A DNA stretch of 64,000 nucleotides from Bradyrhizobium sp. AZCC 1610 (GCF_036924515.1 NZ_JAZHRR010000001.1:3505001-3569000), one strand, 5' to 3'. Counted from the first letter of the stretch, positions 10,432-20,058 are shown. The notes: generated from the letters alone by a model not told the origin. Program-made: numbers and translations.

Positions 10432-12333
10432 ATGCTTCGAGGAATTCGGAAAGCCTCATCAAACTGGCTCGGCAAGATTGTCATGGCCACCGTGATGGGC
10501 GTTTTGATTGTCAGTTTCGCAGTTTGGGGCATTGCCGACATCTTCAAGGGGTTCGGCCAGTCGTCGCTCGCCAAGATCGGCAAGACCGAGATTTCGACCG
10601 AGCAGTTCCGCCAGATCTACACGGAAAAGCTGCAGCAGCTCGGCCGTCGTTTCGGCCGTCCGCTGACCTCGGAACAGGCCCGCGCCTTCGGGCTCGACCG
10701 GCAGGTGCTGCAACAGACCATCGCCGAAGCCGCGCTGGACGAGGAAGCCCGGCGCATGGGGCTTGCCCAGTCCCAGGATGAGACCATGCGGCTCATCTAC
10801 AACGACCCCAATTTCCAAGGATTGGGCGGCAAGTTCGACGCGCAGCGCTTCCAGGCCACGATCCGGCAGTTCGGCTACACCGAGCAACGCTATCTCGCCG
10901 AGCAGCGGCGCGTCGGGCTGCGGCGCCAGATCGCCGGCACCGTCTCGGCCGGGGTGGAGCCGTCGAAGGTCCTGATCGACGCCATGACCCGTTTTCAGAA
11001 CGAACAGCGCTCGATCGAATACGTCAAACTCGACGCCGCGCAGGCCGGCACGATCGACCCGCCCTCGCCCGAGGCGCTGGCCGCCTATTTCGAGGAGCGC
11101 AAGACCCAGTTCCGGGCACCCGAATATCGCAAACTGTCCTTTGTGGTGATCAGCCCCGAAGAGATCGGCAAGTGGACCGAGGTCTCCGACGAGGACGCGA
11201 AGAAAATCTTCGAGCAGCGCCGCGACCAGCTCGGGACGCCGGAAAAGCGCGAAGTGTCGCAGATGTTTTTTCCGAACGAAGGCGAGGCGCTGGCCGCGCG
11301 CGGCCGCATCACCTCGGGAACGTCGTTCGACGACGTCGCGAAGGAACGCAATCTCAATCTGGCCGACGTCGATCTCGGCATGATCGCAAAGAGCGCGATC
11401 ATCGATCCGGCGATTGCGGATGCGGCGTTCTCGCTGCCATCTGGCGAAGTCAGCCAGCCGGTGCAAGGGCGGTTCGGCGTGGCGCTGGTCAAGGTCGGCA
11501 AGATCGAACCGGGCGTGACGCCGACCTATGAAAGCGTCGCCGCCCAGGTAAAGAAGGAAATCGCGACCGAACGCGCGCGCGCCAAGGTCAGCGAAATCCA
11601 GAACAAGATGGAAGACGAGCGCAGCGGCGGCGCCAATGTGGTGGAGGCTTCGCAGAAGCTCGGCCTGACCGCCGTCACGATCGACGCCGTCGACCGCTCC
11701 GGCCGCACGCCCGACGGCCAGCCGGTGGCGAATATCCCGCGCGGCCTCGACGTCGTCTCGCAGGCCTTCAACAGCGATGTCGGCGTGGATAACGAACCGA
11801 TCCAGTTTGCCGGCGGCTATGTCTGGTACGACGTGCTCGGCGTCACGCCCTCGCGCGAGCGCCCGCTCGACGAGGTCCGCAGCCAGGTCGAGGCGAAATG
11901 GCGCGAAGACCAGATTTCGAACAAGCTGCGCGCGAAAGCAACCGAGATGGTACAGAAGGTCGAGCAAGGCGGCACGCTCGCGGCCGAAGCGGCTGCGGTC
12001 GGATCGAAGGTCGAGACCGCGACCGGTTTCCGCCGCGACGTCTCGCTTCCAGGCGTACCTTCCGCCGCCATCACGGCCGCGTTTCGGACCGCCAAGGACG
12101 GCGTCGGGCAGACGCCGGGCACAGGTGGCAGCGAGTGGATCGTGTTCCGCGTTACCGATGTGACCGTGCCGCCGGTCGACACCGCCTCCGAAGAACTGAA
12201 GAAACTGAAGGAGACGCTGCAGCGCAGTCTGACCGACGAACAGGTCGCGCAATACGTGACGAAGATCGAATCCGAGATCGGCACCTCCATCAACCAGGCC
12301 GCCTTCGCGCAGGTGACGGGCGCTAACAACTGA
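10432..12333 (+). CDS. ppiD: PpiD/SurA-type periplasmic peptidyl-prolyl isomerase (folding chaperone)
   Basis: The 633-residue product has one N-terminal membrane anchor (about residues 14-35, VMATVMGVLIVSFAVWGIAD), a SurA-N-like helical chaperone region with the family phrase FGRPLTSEQARAFGLDRQVLQQ, and a central parvulin domain (about 265-360; QMFFPNEGEA ... GMIAKSAIIDPAIADAAFSLPSGEVSQPVQGRFG written here in pieces). PpiD helps newly exported proteins leave SecYEG and fold in the periplasm. It precedes trpD by 75 bases on the same strand. Confidence 0.9.
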   Translation: MLRGIRKASSNWLGKIVMATVMGVLIVSFAVWGIADIFKGFGQSSLAKIGKTEISTEQFRQIYTEKLQQLGRRFGRPLTSEQARAFGLDRQVLQQTIAEAALDEEARRMGLAQSQDETMRLIYNDPNFQGLGGKFDAQRFQATIRQFGYTEQRYLAEQRRVGLRRQIAGTVSAGVEPSKVLIDAMTRFQNEQRSIEYVKLDAAQAGTIDPPSPEALAAYFEERKTQFRAPEYRKLSFVVISPEEIGKWTEVSDEDAKKIFEQRRDQLGTPEKREVSQMFFPNEGEALAARGRITSGTSFDDVAKERNLNLADVDLGMIAKSAIIDPAIADAAFSLPSGEVSQPVQGRFGVALVKVGKIEPGVTPTYESVAAQVKKEIATERARAKVSEIQNKMEDERSGGANVVEASQKLGLTAVTIDAVDRSGRTPDGQPVANIPRGLDVVSQAFNSDVGVDNEPIQFAGGYVWYDVLGVTPSRERPLDEVRSQVEAKWREDQISNKLRAKATEMVQKVEQGGTLAAEAAAVGSKVETATGFRRDVSLPGVPSAAITAAFRTAKDGVGQTPGTGGSEWIVFRVTDVTVPPVDTASEELKKLKETLQRSLTDEQVAQYVTKIESEIGTSINQAAFAQVTGANN

Positions 12334-12408
12334 GCATGATCGCGGGATAACCTGAAGTTTGCAGCCGGTCATGCTTCAAGACGACACCCAATCCTGAAAG
12401 CCCAAGCG

Positions 12409-13422
12409 ATGGACGACCTCAAATCTATCATCGGAAAAGTCGCCACCGGCGCGACGCTGTCACGTGAAGAGGCGTCCTCCGCCTTCGACAGCATGATGTC
12501 CGGCGAGGCCACGCCCTCGCAGATGGGCGGGCTGTTGATGGCGCTGCGGGTCCGCGGTGAAACCGTCGACGAGATCACCGGCGCGGTGGCGGCGATGCGC
12601 AGCAAGATGCTGCGGGTCAACGCGCCCGCGGACGCGGTCGACGTGGTCGGCACCGGCGGCGACGGCTCCGGTTCGGTCAACGTCTCGACCTGCGCGGCAT
12701 TCATCGTCGCGGGCGCCGGCGTACCCGTCGCCAAGCATGGCAACCGCGCGCTGTCGTCGCGCTCGGGCGCGGCCGATGTACTGGCTTCTCTCGGCGTCAA
12801 GATCGACCTCACGCCTGAGCAGGTCGGCCGCTGTGTGGCCGAGGCCGGCATCGGCTTCATGTTCGCGCCTGCGCATCATCCGGCCATGAAGAACGTCGGC
12901 CCGACCCGGGTCGAGCTCGCCACCCGCACGATCTTCAACCTGCTTGGCCCGCTCTCCAATCCGGCCGGCGTGAAGCGGCAGATGGTCGGCGTGTTCTCCC
13001 GGCACTGGGTGCAGCCCTTGGCGCAGGTGCTGAAAAATCTCGGCTCCGAATCTGTGTGGGTCGTGCACGGCTCCGACGGACTCGATGAAATCACCCTCAC
13101 TGGCCCGAGCTTCGTCGCCAGCCTCGACAACGGCAAGATCAGCACATTCGAGGTGACGCCGGAGGATGCAGGCCTCACCTGCTGCAGCGGCGACGCGCTT
13201 AGGGGCGGCGACGCGGACACCAACGCGGTGGCGCTCTCGAGCGTGCTCAACGGCAAGCCCAGCCCCTATCGCGACGTCGCGCTGTTGAACGCCGCGGCAA
13301 CGTTGATCGTGGCCGGCCGCGCCAAGGACCTCAAGGACGGCGTCGCGATCGGCGCCAAATCGCTCGACAGCGGCGCGGCGGCGGCGCGGCTGAAACACCT
13401 GATCGCGGTCTCACGCGGCTGA
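12409..13422 (+). CDS. trpD: anthranilate phosphoribosyltransferase
   Basis: TrpD transfers the phosphoribosyl group of PRPP to anthranilate, the second committed step of tryptophan synthesis. The 337-residue protein shows the glycine-rich PRPP loop [14 protein letters not shown], the [15 protein letters not shown] segment and LGPLSNPA, all diagnostic. It is followed by trpC after 17 bases and moaC after that, a rhizobial gene order. Confidence 0.97.
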   Translation: MDDLKSIIGKVATGATLSREEASSAFDSMMSGEATPSQMGGLLMALRVRGETVDEITGAVAAMRSKMLRVNAPADAVDVVGTGGDGSGSVNVSTCAAFIVAGAGVPVAKHGNRALSSRSGAADVLASLGVKIDLTPEQVGRCVAEAGIGFMFAPAHHPAMKNVGPTRVELATRTIFNLLGPLSNPAGVKRQMVGVFSRHWVQPLAQVLKNLGSESVWVVHGSDGLDEITLTGPSFVASLDNGKISTFEVTPEDAGLTCCSGDALRGGDADTNAVALSSVLNGKPSPYRDVALLNAAATLIVAGRAKDLKDGVAIGAKSLDSGAAAARLKHLIAVSRG

Positions 13423-13439
13423 TCCGAGGGGCGCCAGAG

Positions 13440-14261
13440 ATGTCCGATATCCTGACGAAGATCGAAGCCTACAAGCGCGAGGAGATTGCCGCCGCCAAGC
13501 GGGCGTATCCGCTGTCCGAGGTCGAAGCCCGCGCCAAAGCGGCATCGCCGCCGCGTGGCTTCGTGTGTGCGATCCGGGAAAAGCTTTCGCGTGGTGACTA
13601 TGCACTGATCGCGGAAGTGAAGAAGGCATCGCCCTCGAAGGGACTGATCCGCGCCGATTTCGACCCGCCGGCGCTGGCAAAGGCTTATGAAGCTGGCGGC
13701 GCGGCGTGCCTGTCGGTGCTGACCGACACGCCCTCGTTCCAGGGCCATCTCGACTTCATGGTCGCGGCGCGCGCGGCCACCAACTTGCCGGTGCTGCGCA
13801 AGGACTTTTTGTTCGACACCTATCAGGTGGTGGAATCCCGCGCCCATAACGCGGACTGCATCCTGATCATCATGGCCGCGCTCGACGACGCCACCGCCAA
13901 GGATCTCGAGGACGCCGCGATCGCGCTTGGGATGGATGTGCTGATCGAAATCCACGATCGCACCGAGCTCGACCGCGCGCTAAAACTTCGCTCGCCGATG
14001 ATCGGCGTCAACAACCGCAACTTAAGGACCTTCGAAACCACGCTGGCGACCAGCGAGGCGCTGGCGCCGCTGATCCCGCGTGATCGCCTGATGGTCGGCG
14101 AAAGCGGCATCTTTGCGCCTGCGGACCTCGCCCGCCTCGAGCGCGTCGGCATGTCGACCTTCCTGGTCGGCGAAAGCCTGATGCGGCAGGCCGATGTGAC
14201 GGCAGCGACCCGCGCGCTGCTGACGCGCGCCGATGGCTCGCGTGCGACCGGGACCGGCTAG
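13440..14261 (+). CDS. trpC: indole-3-glycerol phosphate synthase
   Basis: The enzyme closes the indole ring from carboxyphenylaminodeoxyribulose phosphate. The (beta/alpha)8 barrel signatures are present: [10 protein letters not shown] (catalytic Lys), the LRKDF segment ([13 protein letters not shown]), [11 protein letters not shown] and VGESGI. The monofunctional 273-residue form has no fused TrpF. It lies between trpD and moaC, with a 3-base gap to moaC, so the three are one transcription unit. Confidence 0.97.
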   Translation: MSDILTKIEAYKREEIAAAKRAYPLSEVEARAKAASPPRGFVCAIREKLSRGDYALIAEVKKASPSKGLIRADFDPPALAKAYEAGGAACLSVLTDTPSFQGHLDFMVAARAATNLPVLRKDFLFDTYQVVESRAHNADCILIIMAALDDATAKDLEDAAIALGMDVLIEIHDRTELDRALKLRSPMIGVNNRNLRTFETTLATSEALAPLIPRDRLMVGESGIFAPADLARLERVGMSTFLVGESLMRQADVTAATRALLTRADGSRATGTG

Positions 14262-14264
14262 CAG

Positions 14265-14774
14265 ATGGCCGGCAAGGCTTCCAACAACAAGGCTGGCTCC
14301 GCCCTCACCCATATCGATGCGTCGGGCGAAGCGCGGATGGTCGACGTCTCAGCCAAGGCAGCGACCGAGCGCACGGCCGTGGCCGAGGGACGCGTGGTCA
14401 TGGGCAAGGCGACGCTTGATCTGATCGTCTCCGGCAATGCCAGGAAGGGCGACGTGCTGGGGGCCGCCCGCATTGCCGGCATCATGGCGGCCAAGCGCAC
14501 ATCGGAACTGATCCCGCTGTGCCACCCGCTGGCGCTGTCCAAGGTGACGCTCGACATCACGCCCGACAAAAAATTGCCCGGCTGCATCGTCCGCGCCACC
14601 GTCAAGGTCACCGGCCCGACCGGGGTCGAGATGGAAGCGCTGACCGCAGTGTCGGTCGCGTGTCTTACGATCTACGACATGATCAAGGCGGTCGAGCGCG
14701 GCGTTCGCATCGAAGGCATCCATCTCGTCGAGAAGATCGGCGGCAAGTCCGGCCATTATCGCGCGGAGCGGTGA
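14265..14774 (+). CDS. moaC: cyclic pyranopterin monophosphate synthase
   Basis: MoaC converts the MoaA product 3',8-cyclo-GTP into cyclic pyranopterin monophosphate for the molybdenum cofactor. The 169-residue protein has [19 protein letters not shown] (active-site region with Lys and His), [14 protein letters not shown] and TIYDMIKA, all characteristic. In related genomes moeA follows directly; here moeA is 17.7 kb downstream, behind an accessory block. Confidence 0.97.
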   Translation: MAGKASNNKAGSALTHIDASGEARMVDVSAKAATERTAVAEGRVVMGKATLDLIVSGNARKGDVLGAARIAGIMAAKRTSELIPLCHPLALSKVTLDITPDKKLPGCIVRATVKVTGPTGVEMEALTAVSVACLTIYDMIKAVERGVRIEGIHLVEKIGGKSGHYRAER

Positions 14775-14881
14775 GCCTGACGGCAGCGTCGCAATTGTCA
14801 CGTCTGTGTGACCGGCGCGGTGCGGAATGCGCTACCGCTTGCAGGGTTGTCTTCTTCGGGACCTTCACAAGGAGGAATCCG

Positions 14882-15151
14882 ATGTCGATCTACAGGCTTG
14901 TTGGCGCGGCGGCTGCGTTGGCCGTGATATCCGCACCTGCCATGACACCTGCCATGGCACAGGAGGTGATCTCCGAACCCGGCTATTGCGCGTTCTTCTA
15001 TCCAAACGCCAACTGCCAGAATAAAGGTCCGGGCAATCCCTACACCGATCCGCGGCGGTTCAACCAGAACTACGTGATGCCGGATGGCTCGCCGACAGCC
15101 GGTGTCGTCGTGAGGAAGCGCGCACGCACATCCGCGACACGCATGCAGTGA
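14882..15151 (+). CDS. small secreted hypothetical protein, 89 residues
   Basis: The start is the ATG at 14882, with the strong ribosome binding site AAGGAGGA 8 bases upstream; the longer open frame that runs back into moaC is not used. An N-terminal signal peptide (about residues 1-26, ending AMAQE) precedes a short mature part with two Cys (YCAFFYPNANCQN), a Pro/Tyr/Asn-rich middle and a basic tail. It is probably a periplasmic protein with a single disulphide. The function is unknown. A terminator follows. Confidence 0.8.
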   Translation: MSIYRLVGAAAALAVISAPAMTPAMAQEVISEPGYCAFFYPNANCQNKGPGNPYTDPRRFNQNYVMPDGSPTAGVVVRKRARTSATRMQ

Positions 15152-15170
15152 TCCGCCGATCCCGCAATCG

Positions 15171-15208
15171 ATCGGCGGACCGCCCGCATCGGGTCCGCCG
15201 ATTTTTTT
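15171..15208 (+). terminator. rho-independent terminator
   Basis: An 11-base stem, ATCGGCGGACC at 15171-15181 with GGTCCGCCGAT at 15192-15202, is followed directly by a run of seven T. It ends the transcript of the small secreted protein and possibly the ppiD-trp-moaC unit. Confidence 0.85.
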
Positions 15209-15406
15209 GCACGATCGCGCCCAGCCGGTTCCATGGTCGAACGATGTTCCCTGTGGTTGCCGACGGCCCCCTCCGCCACCCGGCTAACCATTCATTAACC
15301 AGACTTCCTAACGTCAATTCCATCTCGGCGCGGTATCGAAGTCGTGGGCCGAGGGTTGGGAGAACTCCGCTTCCGGAAGTTCATTTCTCGGCAGCGATCG
15401 CGTTCA

Positions 15407-18139
15407 ATGGCTTCAACCGGCACCACCTCATTTCGGATTGCGTCCGCCTTCCGCGGCGGTCCGATCCGCTGGTTGATCCTGGGCGGCACGCTCCTGATCG
15501 CCGCCATCGCCATCGGCGCGACCATCATGGCCGGAAATTTCCGCGAGCGCGCGCTGCGCAACAGCGAACGCGAGCTGGAAAACACCGTGCTGCTGCTCGC
15601 CCGCCATTTCGACCAGCAGCTCGAAGACTTCCAGGTCGTGCAGAAGGACATGATCGCCTTCATGCGTTCCAGCGGCATCGCGACCGTGGAGAATTACAAG
15701 CGGCGGATGTCCGGCCATGACATCCATCTGATGCTGAAATCCAAGATCGAGGCGCTGTCCTATGTCGGCGGCATCAACATCTTCGACGCCGAGGGCAACC
15801 TGATCAACGCATCGATCGCCTGGCCGGCGCCGCCGGTCAACTCGGCGGACCGCGCCTTCTTCAAGACCTTCAAGTCCGGCGCGCAATCGCCGGAGATGCT
15901 GGTCGAGCCGGTCTATAGCCGCATCACCGGCGCCTGGACCACGGTGATCGCGCGCAAGATCACCGGGCCGAAAGGCGAATTCCTCGGCGTCATCGGCCGC
16001 GGCATCGAACCCGTCAATTTCGAAAAGTTCTTCACAACCGTAGCGCTCGGACCCGGCGCCACCATCGCCATGCACCACAGCGACGGCACGCTGCTGGCCC
16101 GTTACCCGCATGTGGCGGATATAATCGGCAAGAACTTCAAGAGCGGCCCGGCCGCCCAGCGGCAGATCTTCGAGCAGCCCCGCAGCACTTCGCGCCTCAC
16201 CAGCCCGATCGACCGCGAGGACCGGCTGATCTCGTCGCGCGCGCTGACGAATTTTCCGCTTCTGATCATCGCTTCGACCACGACATCGGCCGCACTGGCC
16301 GACTGGCGCGAGCAGATCGGAATCCTGATCACGATCGCCGGACTTTCCGTGCTGGCGATTGCCGCCCTGCTGCTTCTTGTCGTCCGCAAGCTTTCGCACC
16401 AGCACCGCGCGTCCAAGCAGCGGCTGTCGCTGGAAAAGCAGCGCCTCGACACCGCCGTCAGCAACATGACGCAAGGCCTGCTGCTGTTCGATGCGAAGCA
16501 GAATCTCATCATCTGCAACAAGCGATATCTCGATATGTACGGCCTCTCGGCCGACGTGGTGAAGCCCGGTTGCAGCTTCCGCGAGGTGATCGCCCACCGC
16601 AAGGAAACCGGCTCGTTCGTCGGCGACATCGATCATTACCTCGAGCTGGTGCTGCGCGACATCTCGCACCGCAACGTCATGGTGATATCGACGCCCGACG
16701 GACGTTCGATCCAGATCGTCAACGAGCCGGTGCCGGACGGCGGATGGCTGGCGACCCATGAAGATATCACCGAGCGCCGCCGCGCCGAGGAGCGCATCAC
16801 CCACCTCGCCCATTACGACGCGCTGACCGACCTGCCGAACCGCGCGCTGTTCCACGAACGGCTCAAGCGCGAATTGTCCCACGCCGCGCCGGACCGGCAA
16901 CTGGCGGTGCTCTATATCGACATCGACGAATTCAAGAGCGTCAACGATTCGCTCGGCCACATGATCGGCGACGAGCTTTTGAAATCGGTCGCGTCGAGCC
17001 TCGCTGCTTGCGCGCGGAAAACCGATTTCGTGGCCCGGCTCGGCGGCGACGAGTTCGCCATCGTCCAGACCGGGATCGAGGATACCGACGACGTGATGAA
17101 GCTCGTCAGCCGCATCTTCGAGGCGATCCGCATCCCCTATCAGTGCCTCGGCCATCAGGTGACCACCGACGCCAGTATCAGCATCGCGCTGGCGCCGCGC
17201 GACGGTTCCGATATCGACCAGATCCTGAAGAACGCGGATCTGGCGATGTACGCGGCCAAGGCCGCCGGCCGCCGCACCTATCGCTTCTTCGAAACGGAAA
17301 TGGAGGCCGAGGTCCGCGCCCGCCGCAGCCTGGAAATGGACCTGCGCCAGGCGCTCGTCGACGGCGGCTTCGAGGTCTACTACCAGCCCTGCCTCGACCT
17401 GCAGACCAATGCGATCACCGGCTGCGAGGCGCTGGTGCGCTGGCGCCATCCGCAGCGCGGCATGATTTCGCCCGCCGAGTTCGTGCCCCTTGCCGAGGAC
17501 ACCGGCCTGATCAACCAGCTCGGCGAGTGGGTGCTGACCACTGCCTGCAAGGAAGCGGTGAGCTGGCCCGGCACTATCAGGCTCGCGGTCAACGTCTCGC
17601 CGGTTCAATTCAGGAGCGGCATGCTGGCGCTGAAGGTGATGGCGGCGCTGGCGGCATCCGGCCTCGCCGCCAGCCGCCTGGAGCTCGAGATCACCGAAGC
17701 CGTGCTCATCCGCGACGACGAGGCGGCGCTGGCCGTTCTGCACGACCTCCGGGCCATCGGGGTTCGTATTGCACTCGACGATTTCGGCACCGGCTATTCC
17801 TCGCTGAGCTATCTGCAGCGTTTTCCGTTCGACAAGATTAAGATCGACCGCTGCTTCATCACCGACATCGCCGAGCCGGAAGGATCGTCCAGCATCGTGC
17901 AGGCCGTGGTGACCATCGCCGCCGACCGCCACATGACGACGACGGCCGAAGGCGTCGAGACAGAGCAGCAGCGCGACTTGCTGCGCGAACTCGGCTGTTC
18001 GGAAATGCAGGGCTACCTGTTCAGCCCGCCGAAGCCGGCGGCGGAGATCAGGCCGCTGCTGTTTGCGGACCGGCAGGGACCCGCGGCGGTGCGCCCGAGC
18101 CGCGCCCGCAGACGCAAGCCGGTTGTGCGGACGGCGTAG
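15407..18139 (+). CDS. dCACHE-PAS-GGDEF-EAL cyclic-di-GMP signalling protein
   Basis: The membrane sensor is predicted to make and break cyclic di-GMP. A first membrane helix (about residues 19-42) and a second (about 300-325) enclose a periplasmic dCACHE ligand-binding region. A PAS domain follows (about 340-460, NMTQGLLLFDAKQNLIICN), then GGDEF (about 465-625) and EAL (about 645-890). The GGDEF motif is intact at residue 545 and preceded by an RKTD inhibitory site with the canonical five-residue spacing. The EAL motif (CEALVRWRHP), the metal-binding LDDFGTGYSS and AEGVET are also intact. I choose the ATG at 15407 over 15344. Confidence 0.93.
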   Translation: MASTGTTSFRIASAFRGGPIRWLILGGTLLIAAIAIGATIMAGNFRERALRNSERELENTVLLLARHFDQQLEDFQVVQKDMIAFMRSSGIATVENYKRRMSGHDIHLMLKSKIEALSYVGGINIFDAEGNLINASIAWPAPPVNSADRAFFKTFKSGAQSPEMLVEPVYSRITGAWTTVIARKITGPKGEFLGVIGRGIEPVNFEKFFTTVALGPGATIAMHHSDGTLLARYPHVADIIGKNFKSGPAAQRQIFEQPRSTSRLTSPIDREDRLISSRALTNFPLLIIASTTTSAALADWREQIGILITIAGLSVLAIAALLLLVVRKLSHQHRASKQRLSLEKQRLDTAVSNMTQGLLLFDAKQNLIICNKRYLDMYGLSADVVKPGCSFREVIAHRKETGSFVGDIDHYLELVLRDISHRNVMVISTPDGRSIQIVNEPVPDGGWLATHEDITERRRAEERITHLAHYDALTDLPNRALFHERLKRELSHAAPDRQLAVLYIDIDEFKSVNDSLGHMIGDELLKSVASSLAACARKTDFVARLGGDEFAIVQTGIEDTDDVMKLVSRIFEAIRIPYQCLGHQVTTDASISIALAPRDGSDIDQILKNADLAMYAAKAAGRRTYRFFETEMEAEVRARRSLEMDLRQALVDGGFEVYYQPCLDLQTNAITGCEALVRWRHPQRGMISPAEFVPLAEDTGLINQLGEWVLTTACKEAVSWPGTIRLAVNVSPVQFRSGMLALKVMAALAASGLAASRLELEITEAVLIRDDEAALAVLHDLRAIGVRIALDDFGTGYSSLSYLQRFPFDKIKIDRCFITDIAEPEGSSSIVQAVVTIAADRHMTTTAEGVETEQQRDLLRELGCSEMQGYLFSPPKPAAEIRPLLFADRQGPAAVRPSRARRRKPVVRTA

Positions 18140-18166
18140 GATTTTCGAAGCGACGCTGCTTGTTGC

Positions 18167-18251
18167 CGTCATTGCGAGCCAAGCGAAGCAATCCATCGCG
18201 CGGCATATGCTTGACGAAATCATGGATTGCTTCGCTTCGCTCGCAATGACG
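18167..18251. repeat. 30-base inverted repeat (REP-like element)
   Basis: The left arm 18167-18196 and the right arm 18222-18251 are reverse complements at 29 of 30 positions; the arms begin CGTCATTGCGAGC and end GCTCGCAATGACG. The 25-base spacer would form the loop. The sequence matches my memory of a very common palindrome in Bradyrhizobiaceae intergenic DNA. Being just after the GGDEF-EAL stop, it may protect or terminate that transcript. Confidence 0.75.
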
Positions 18252-18300
18252 TGGAGAGTTCTTCGATTCAATTTTCAAGCAGCCGACCAGATGCGCGTCC

Positions 18301-18464
18301 GCATTCCCGCGGCGCGTTTCGCCCGAGTTGTGCGAAAACCTTTCGCCCATGAGAGGGCGCAGGGAATGCCGGGTGCTTTGCTGCACCCGCGGTCTCGTGT
18401 GCAAGATGCACTCAAGAATGCGCACACGAGCATACAGGTACAGCCGGAGCAGCCCGGCATTCCC
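18301..18464 (+). repeat. branched palindromic element, possible structured RNA or mobile non-coding repeat
   Basis: GGGAATGCCGGG at 18362-18373 pairs perfectly with CCCGGCATTCCC at 18453-18464. Inside lie the hairpin GGGTGC/GCACCC (18371-18376 with 18383-18388) and the hairpin CTCGTGTGC/GCACACGAG (18394-18402 with 18422-18430). GCATTCCC at 18301-18308 could compete for the outer 5' arm. The result is a multibranched fold that no coding frame explains. I remember this block as a dispersed repeat in Bradyrhizobium relatives. Confidence 0.55.
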
Positions 18465-18536
18465 CGCGCAATGGTTTGACGGCTTATGCCGTGATCTCCC
18501 CGGAGACGAATTCCTCTTGCCTCCGTCGCTGGCGGA

Positions 18537-19034
18537 TTGACGGTTCGCATTGCCCGGTTGAGCTTTGCAAACCTCCGCCAACTTGACGCCAGCCACGGGC
18601 GCCAGAACCACACGGTTTTGCCGTACGCAGCTTCCTCCGCCAAAAACTTCAACCAGCCAAGTGCCGGCCAACCGAAGATCTGGCGGAAGCGTTTAAGCGC
18701 CGTTCGTCTGCGCGCGATGTTCGCTCACGGAAGCCCGCCCTGCGAACACGTCCACGCGCCTGACGCTGCCGCGTCCACCGCAACCCGCCCCAACGTTCGT
18801 GACGATGGCCAACGCCCCTCTTCTCGGGACGGGATGGCGGGAGTTGTAGGGGTGATTTGGGTCAGTGGCGAAGCGGAATATTTTTACAACCGAGACTGGA
18901 CGGGGCAAATCACCTTGAAGTTGTTACTGAAAATCGCGCAAACGCGCACGCCAAATCAGCTCGTAGCCCACACATCGAAGCGCGCCATCTCATGCTTCAG
19001 CGGTATTATTAGATGCCCTTACCGCAGCAAGTAG
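18537..19034 (+). pseudogene. decayed open frame belonging to the dispersed repeat; probably not a functional gene
   Basis: The frame continues the short frame 18328-18540 with a stop between them and reads as a mixture of basic and Ser/Ala-rich sequence without domains or a signal. Its conceptual product resembles, from memory, hypothetical proteins repeatedly annotated from the same Bradyrhizobium repeat. Its 3' end runs into the double-hairpin repeat at 19032. I list it so that it is not mistaken for a real gene. Confidence 0.4.
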
Positions 19035-19111
19035 GCCCGCATGAGCGCAGCAATATGCGGCGATAAAGTAAGGCCCCCGATGTCGATTCGCTCATCCGGG
19101 CTACGCTTGCT
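19032..19111. repeat. double-hairpin dispersed repeat, copy 1
   Basis: The unit has a first arm pair around CCCGCATGAGCGCAGC...ATGCGG and a second around CCGATGTCGATTCGCTCATCCGGG, followed by CTACGCTTGCT. Related copies lie at 19825-19896, 21500-21579 and 27133-27210. Here it sits 3' of the minus-strand TonB-like gene, where a repeat of this kind could end transcription. Confidence 0.7.
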
Positions 19112-19119
19112 CCGCGAGG

Positions 19120-19584
19120 TCAAGAAGAAGGCGGACTGAGAGGAGCCCGCGACGGCTTTGATCGCGAACGCGCAGGCCGCACGGGACTGTTGCAATCGGC
19201 TTTCGCTTCAACGGCCAGCGCCTCTTGCATTGTAAAAGCAAACACGACCGGCTGCGTAAATGTCAGGCGTGATTGACGAATCGTCGATGAAAAGGGCGAA
19301 AACGGTTGAGCTTGGCGAACAGCCGCCAACGCCGCCTCATTGAGTTCATTGAAGCAGGATGGCCTTGTGATTTTGCTGTCCAAGAGACGCCCGGTCGAAT
19401 CGATCGTGAACGTGATGAAGGCCTGCCCGATTTCATGTCGCGCTATCGCGCCTGGCGGATACTTCTTTTGCTTCTCGATTTGCGCGCTAACCGACAGGCC
19501 GTATTCCATTTGCGGGGTAGCCTGGGCATGGGCCGGAATCCGGCAACTGATGAAAACGAAAACTACAAAACAGACGCGAAGCAT
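19120..19584 (-). CDS. secreted TonB C-terminal-domain protein
   Basis: The 154-residue product has a signal peptide (about residues 1-20, ending AHAQA) and a TonB-C-like domain: a pair of residues around YPPGAIARHEIGQAFITFTIDSTGRLLDSKITRPS, then NEAALAAVRQAQPFSP. There is no N-terminal anchor and no Pro-rich spanning linker, so it is not a standard energy transducer; many Bradyrhizobium genomes carry such periplasmic single-domain forms. The C-terminal tail is basic and Ser/Pro-rich. The ATG at 19584 follows AGGTAGG. Confidence 0.8.
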   Translation of the reverse strand: MLRVCFVVFVFISCRIPAHAQATPQMEYGLSVSAQIEKQKKYPPGAIARHEIGQAFITFTIDSTGRLLDSKITRPSCFNELNEAALAAVRQAQPFSPFSSTIRQSRLTFTQPVVFAFTMQEALAVEAKADCNSPVRPARSRSKPSRAPLSPPSS

Positions 19585-20058
19585 TGCCTACCTTTTGCAG
19601 CGCCTTCAGCGCCGTGGATGACCTGTCTCGAAACACCCGCGCGTCTCTCGAGGTATTCGTATCAGACTATTAGCCTAAGTATTCCCACTTGGCAGGCTTT
19701 AATTACGGTCTGGTGCATTCGACTGGCCTTTCTCCCACAGATTGTATTCCATGGACGCGACGACATCGCTGAAGCGATCAGTTTGCGCGCCTCGCTGACG
19801 TGAGCCGGCAAAATCTGCGGCTGAGTAGCCCGTATGCGCGCAGCGATATGCGGGCATAAATTAACCCAGATGTCGCGCTCATCTGGGCTACGCTTGGTCT
19901 CAACGGTCGCACCGCCGATACCGGTTGTGACCTCACCTCGTCTCACAGCCCGCCGAGATCGGAGGGGAATACAACGAAGCCGATTTCCGATCAGCCCCCC
20001 GTTAGGGGGTTGCGGCAAAAAAATTCATTTGGTGTGCAGCCGAATTGGATGAGGCCGG
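19585..20058. other. 474-base intergenic stretch with one repeat copy and no gene
   Basis: Apart from the second copy of the double-hairpin repeat, I see no supported gene. The 118-codon minus-strand frame across it reads through the repeat and lacks any recognisable feature. Confidence 0.6.
19825..19896. repeat. double-hairpin dispersed repeat, copy 2
   Basis: The unit starts GTAGCCCGTATGCGCGCAGC, contains ATATGCGGGC, and then CCCAGATG/CATCTGGG as the second hairpin, ending CTACGCTTG. It has compensated changes relative to the other copies (CCCAGAT...ATCTGGG instead of CCGGAT...ATCCGG), which keep the second stem intact. Confidence 0.7.

Larger units (their letters stand above)
18140..19119. 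other. intergenic region without a convincing gene; repeats and a decayed open frame
   Basis: The 980 bases between the GGDEF-EAL gene and the TonB-like gene hold a 30-base inverted repeat, a branched palindromic element, a low-quality open frame at 18537-19034, and the first copy of the double-hairpin repeat. I recall similar composite sequence, often annotated as short hypothetical proteins, from many Bradyrhizobium genomes. No frame here has signal, domain or ribosome-binding support. Confidence 0.6.

Noticed and set aside
10459..12372. 637-codon minus-strand open frame opposite ppiD
   Set aside because: It shows no domain or signal; the plus strand codes for a recognisable PpiD.
15428..18271. 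947-codon minus-strand open frame
   Set aside because: It is a shadow of the GGDEF-EAL gene in high-GC DNA; the plus-strand product has complete domains and the minus one has none.
19662..20018. 118-codon minus-strand frame
   Set aside because: It runs through the double-hairpin repeat and has no signal, domain or ribosome binding site.
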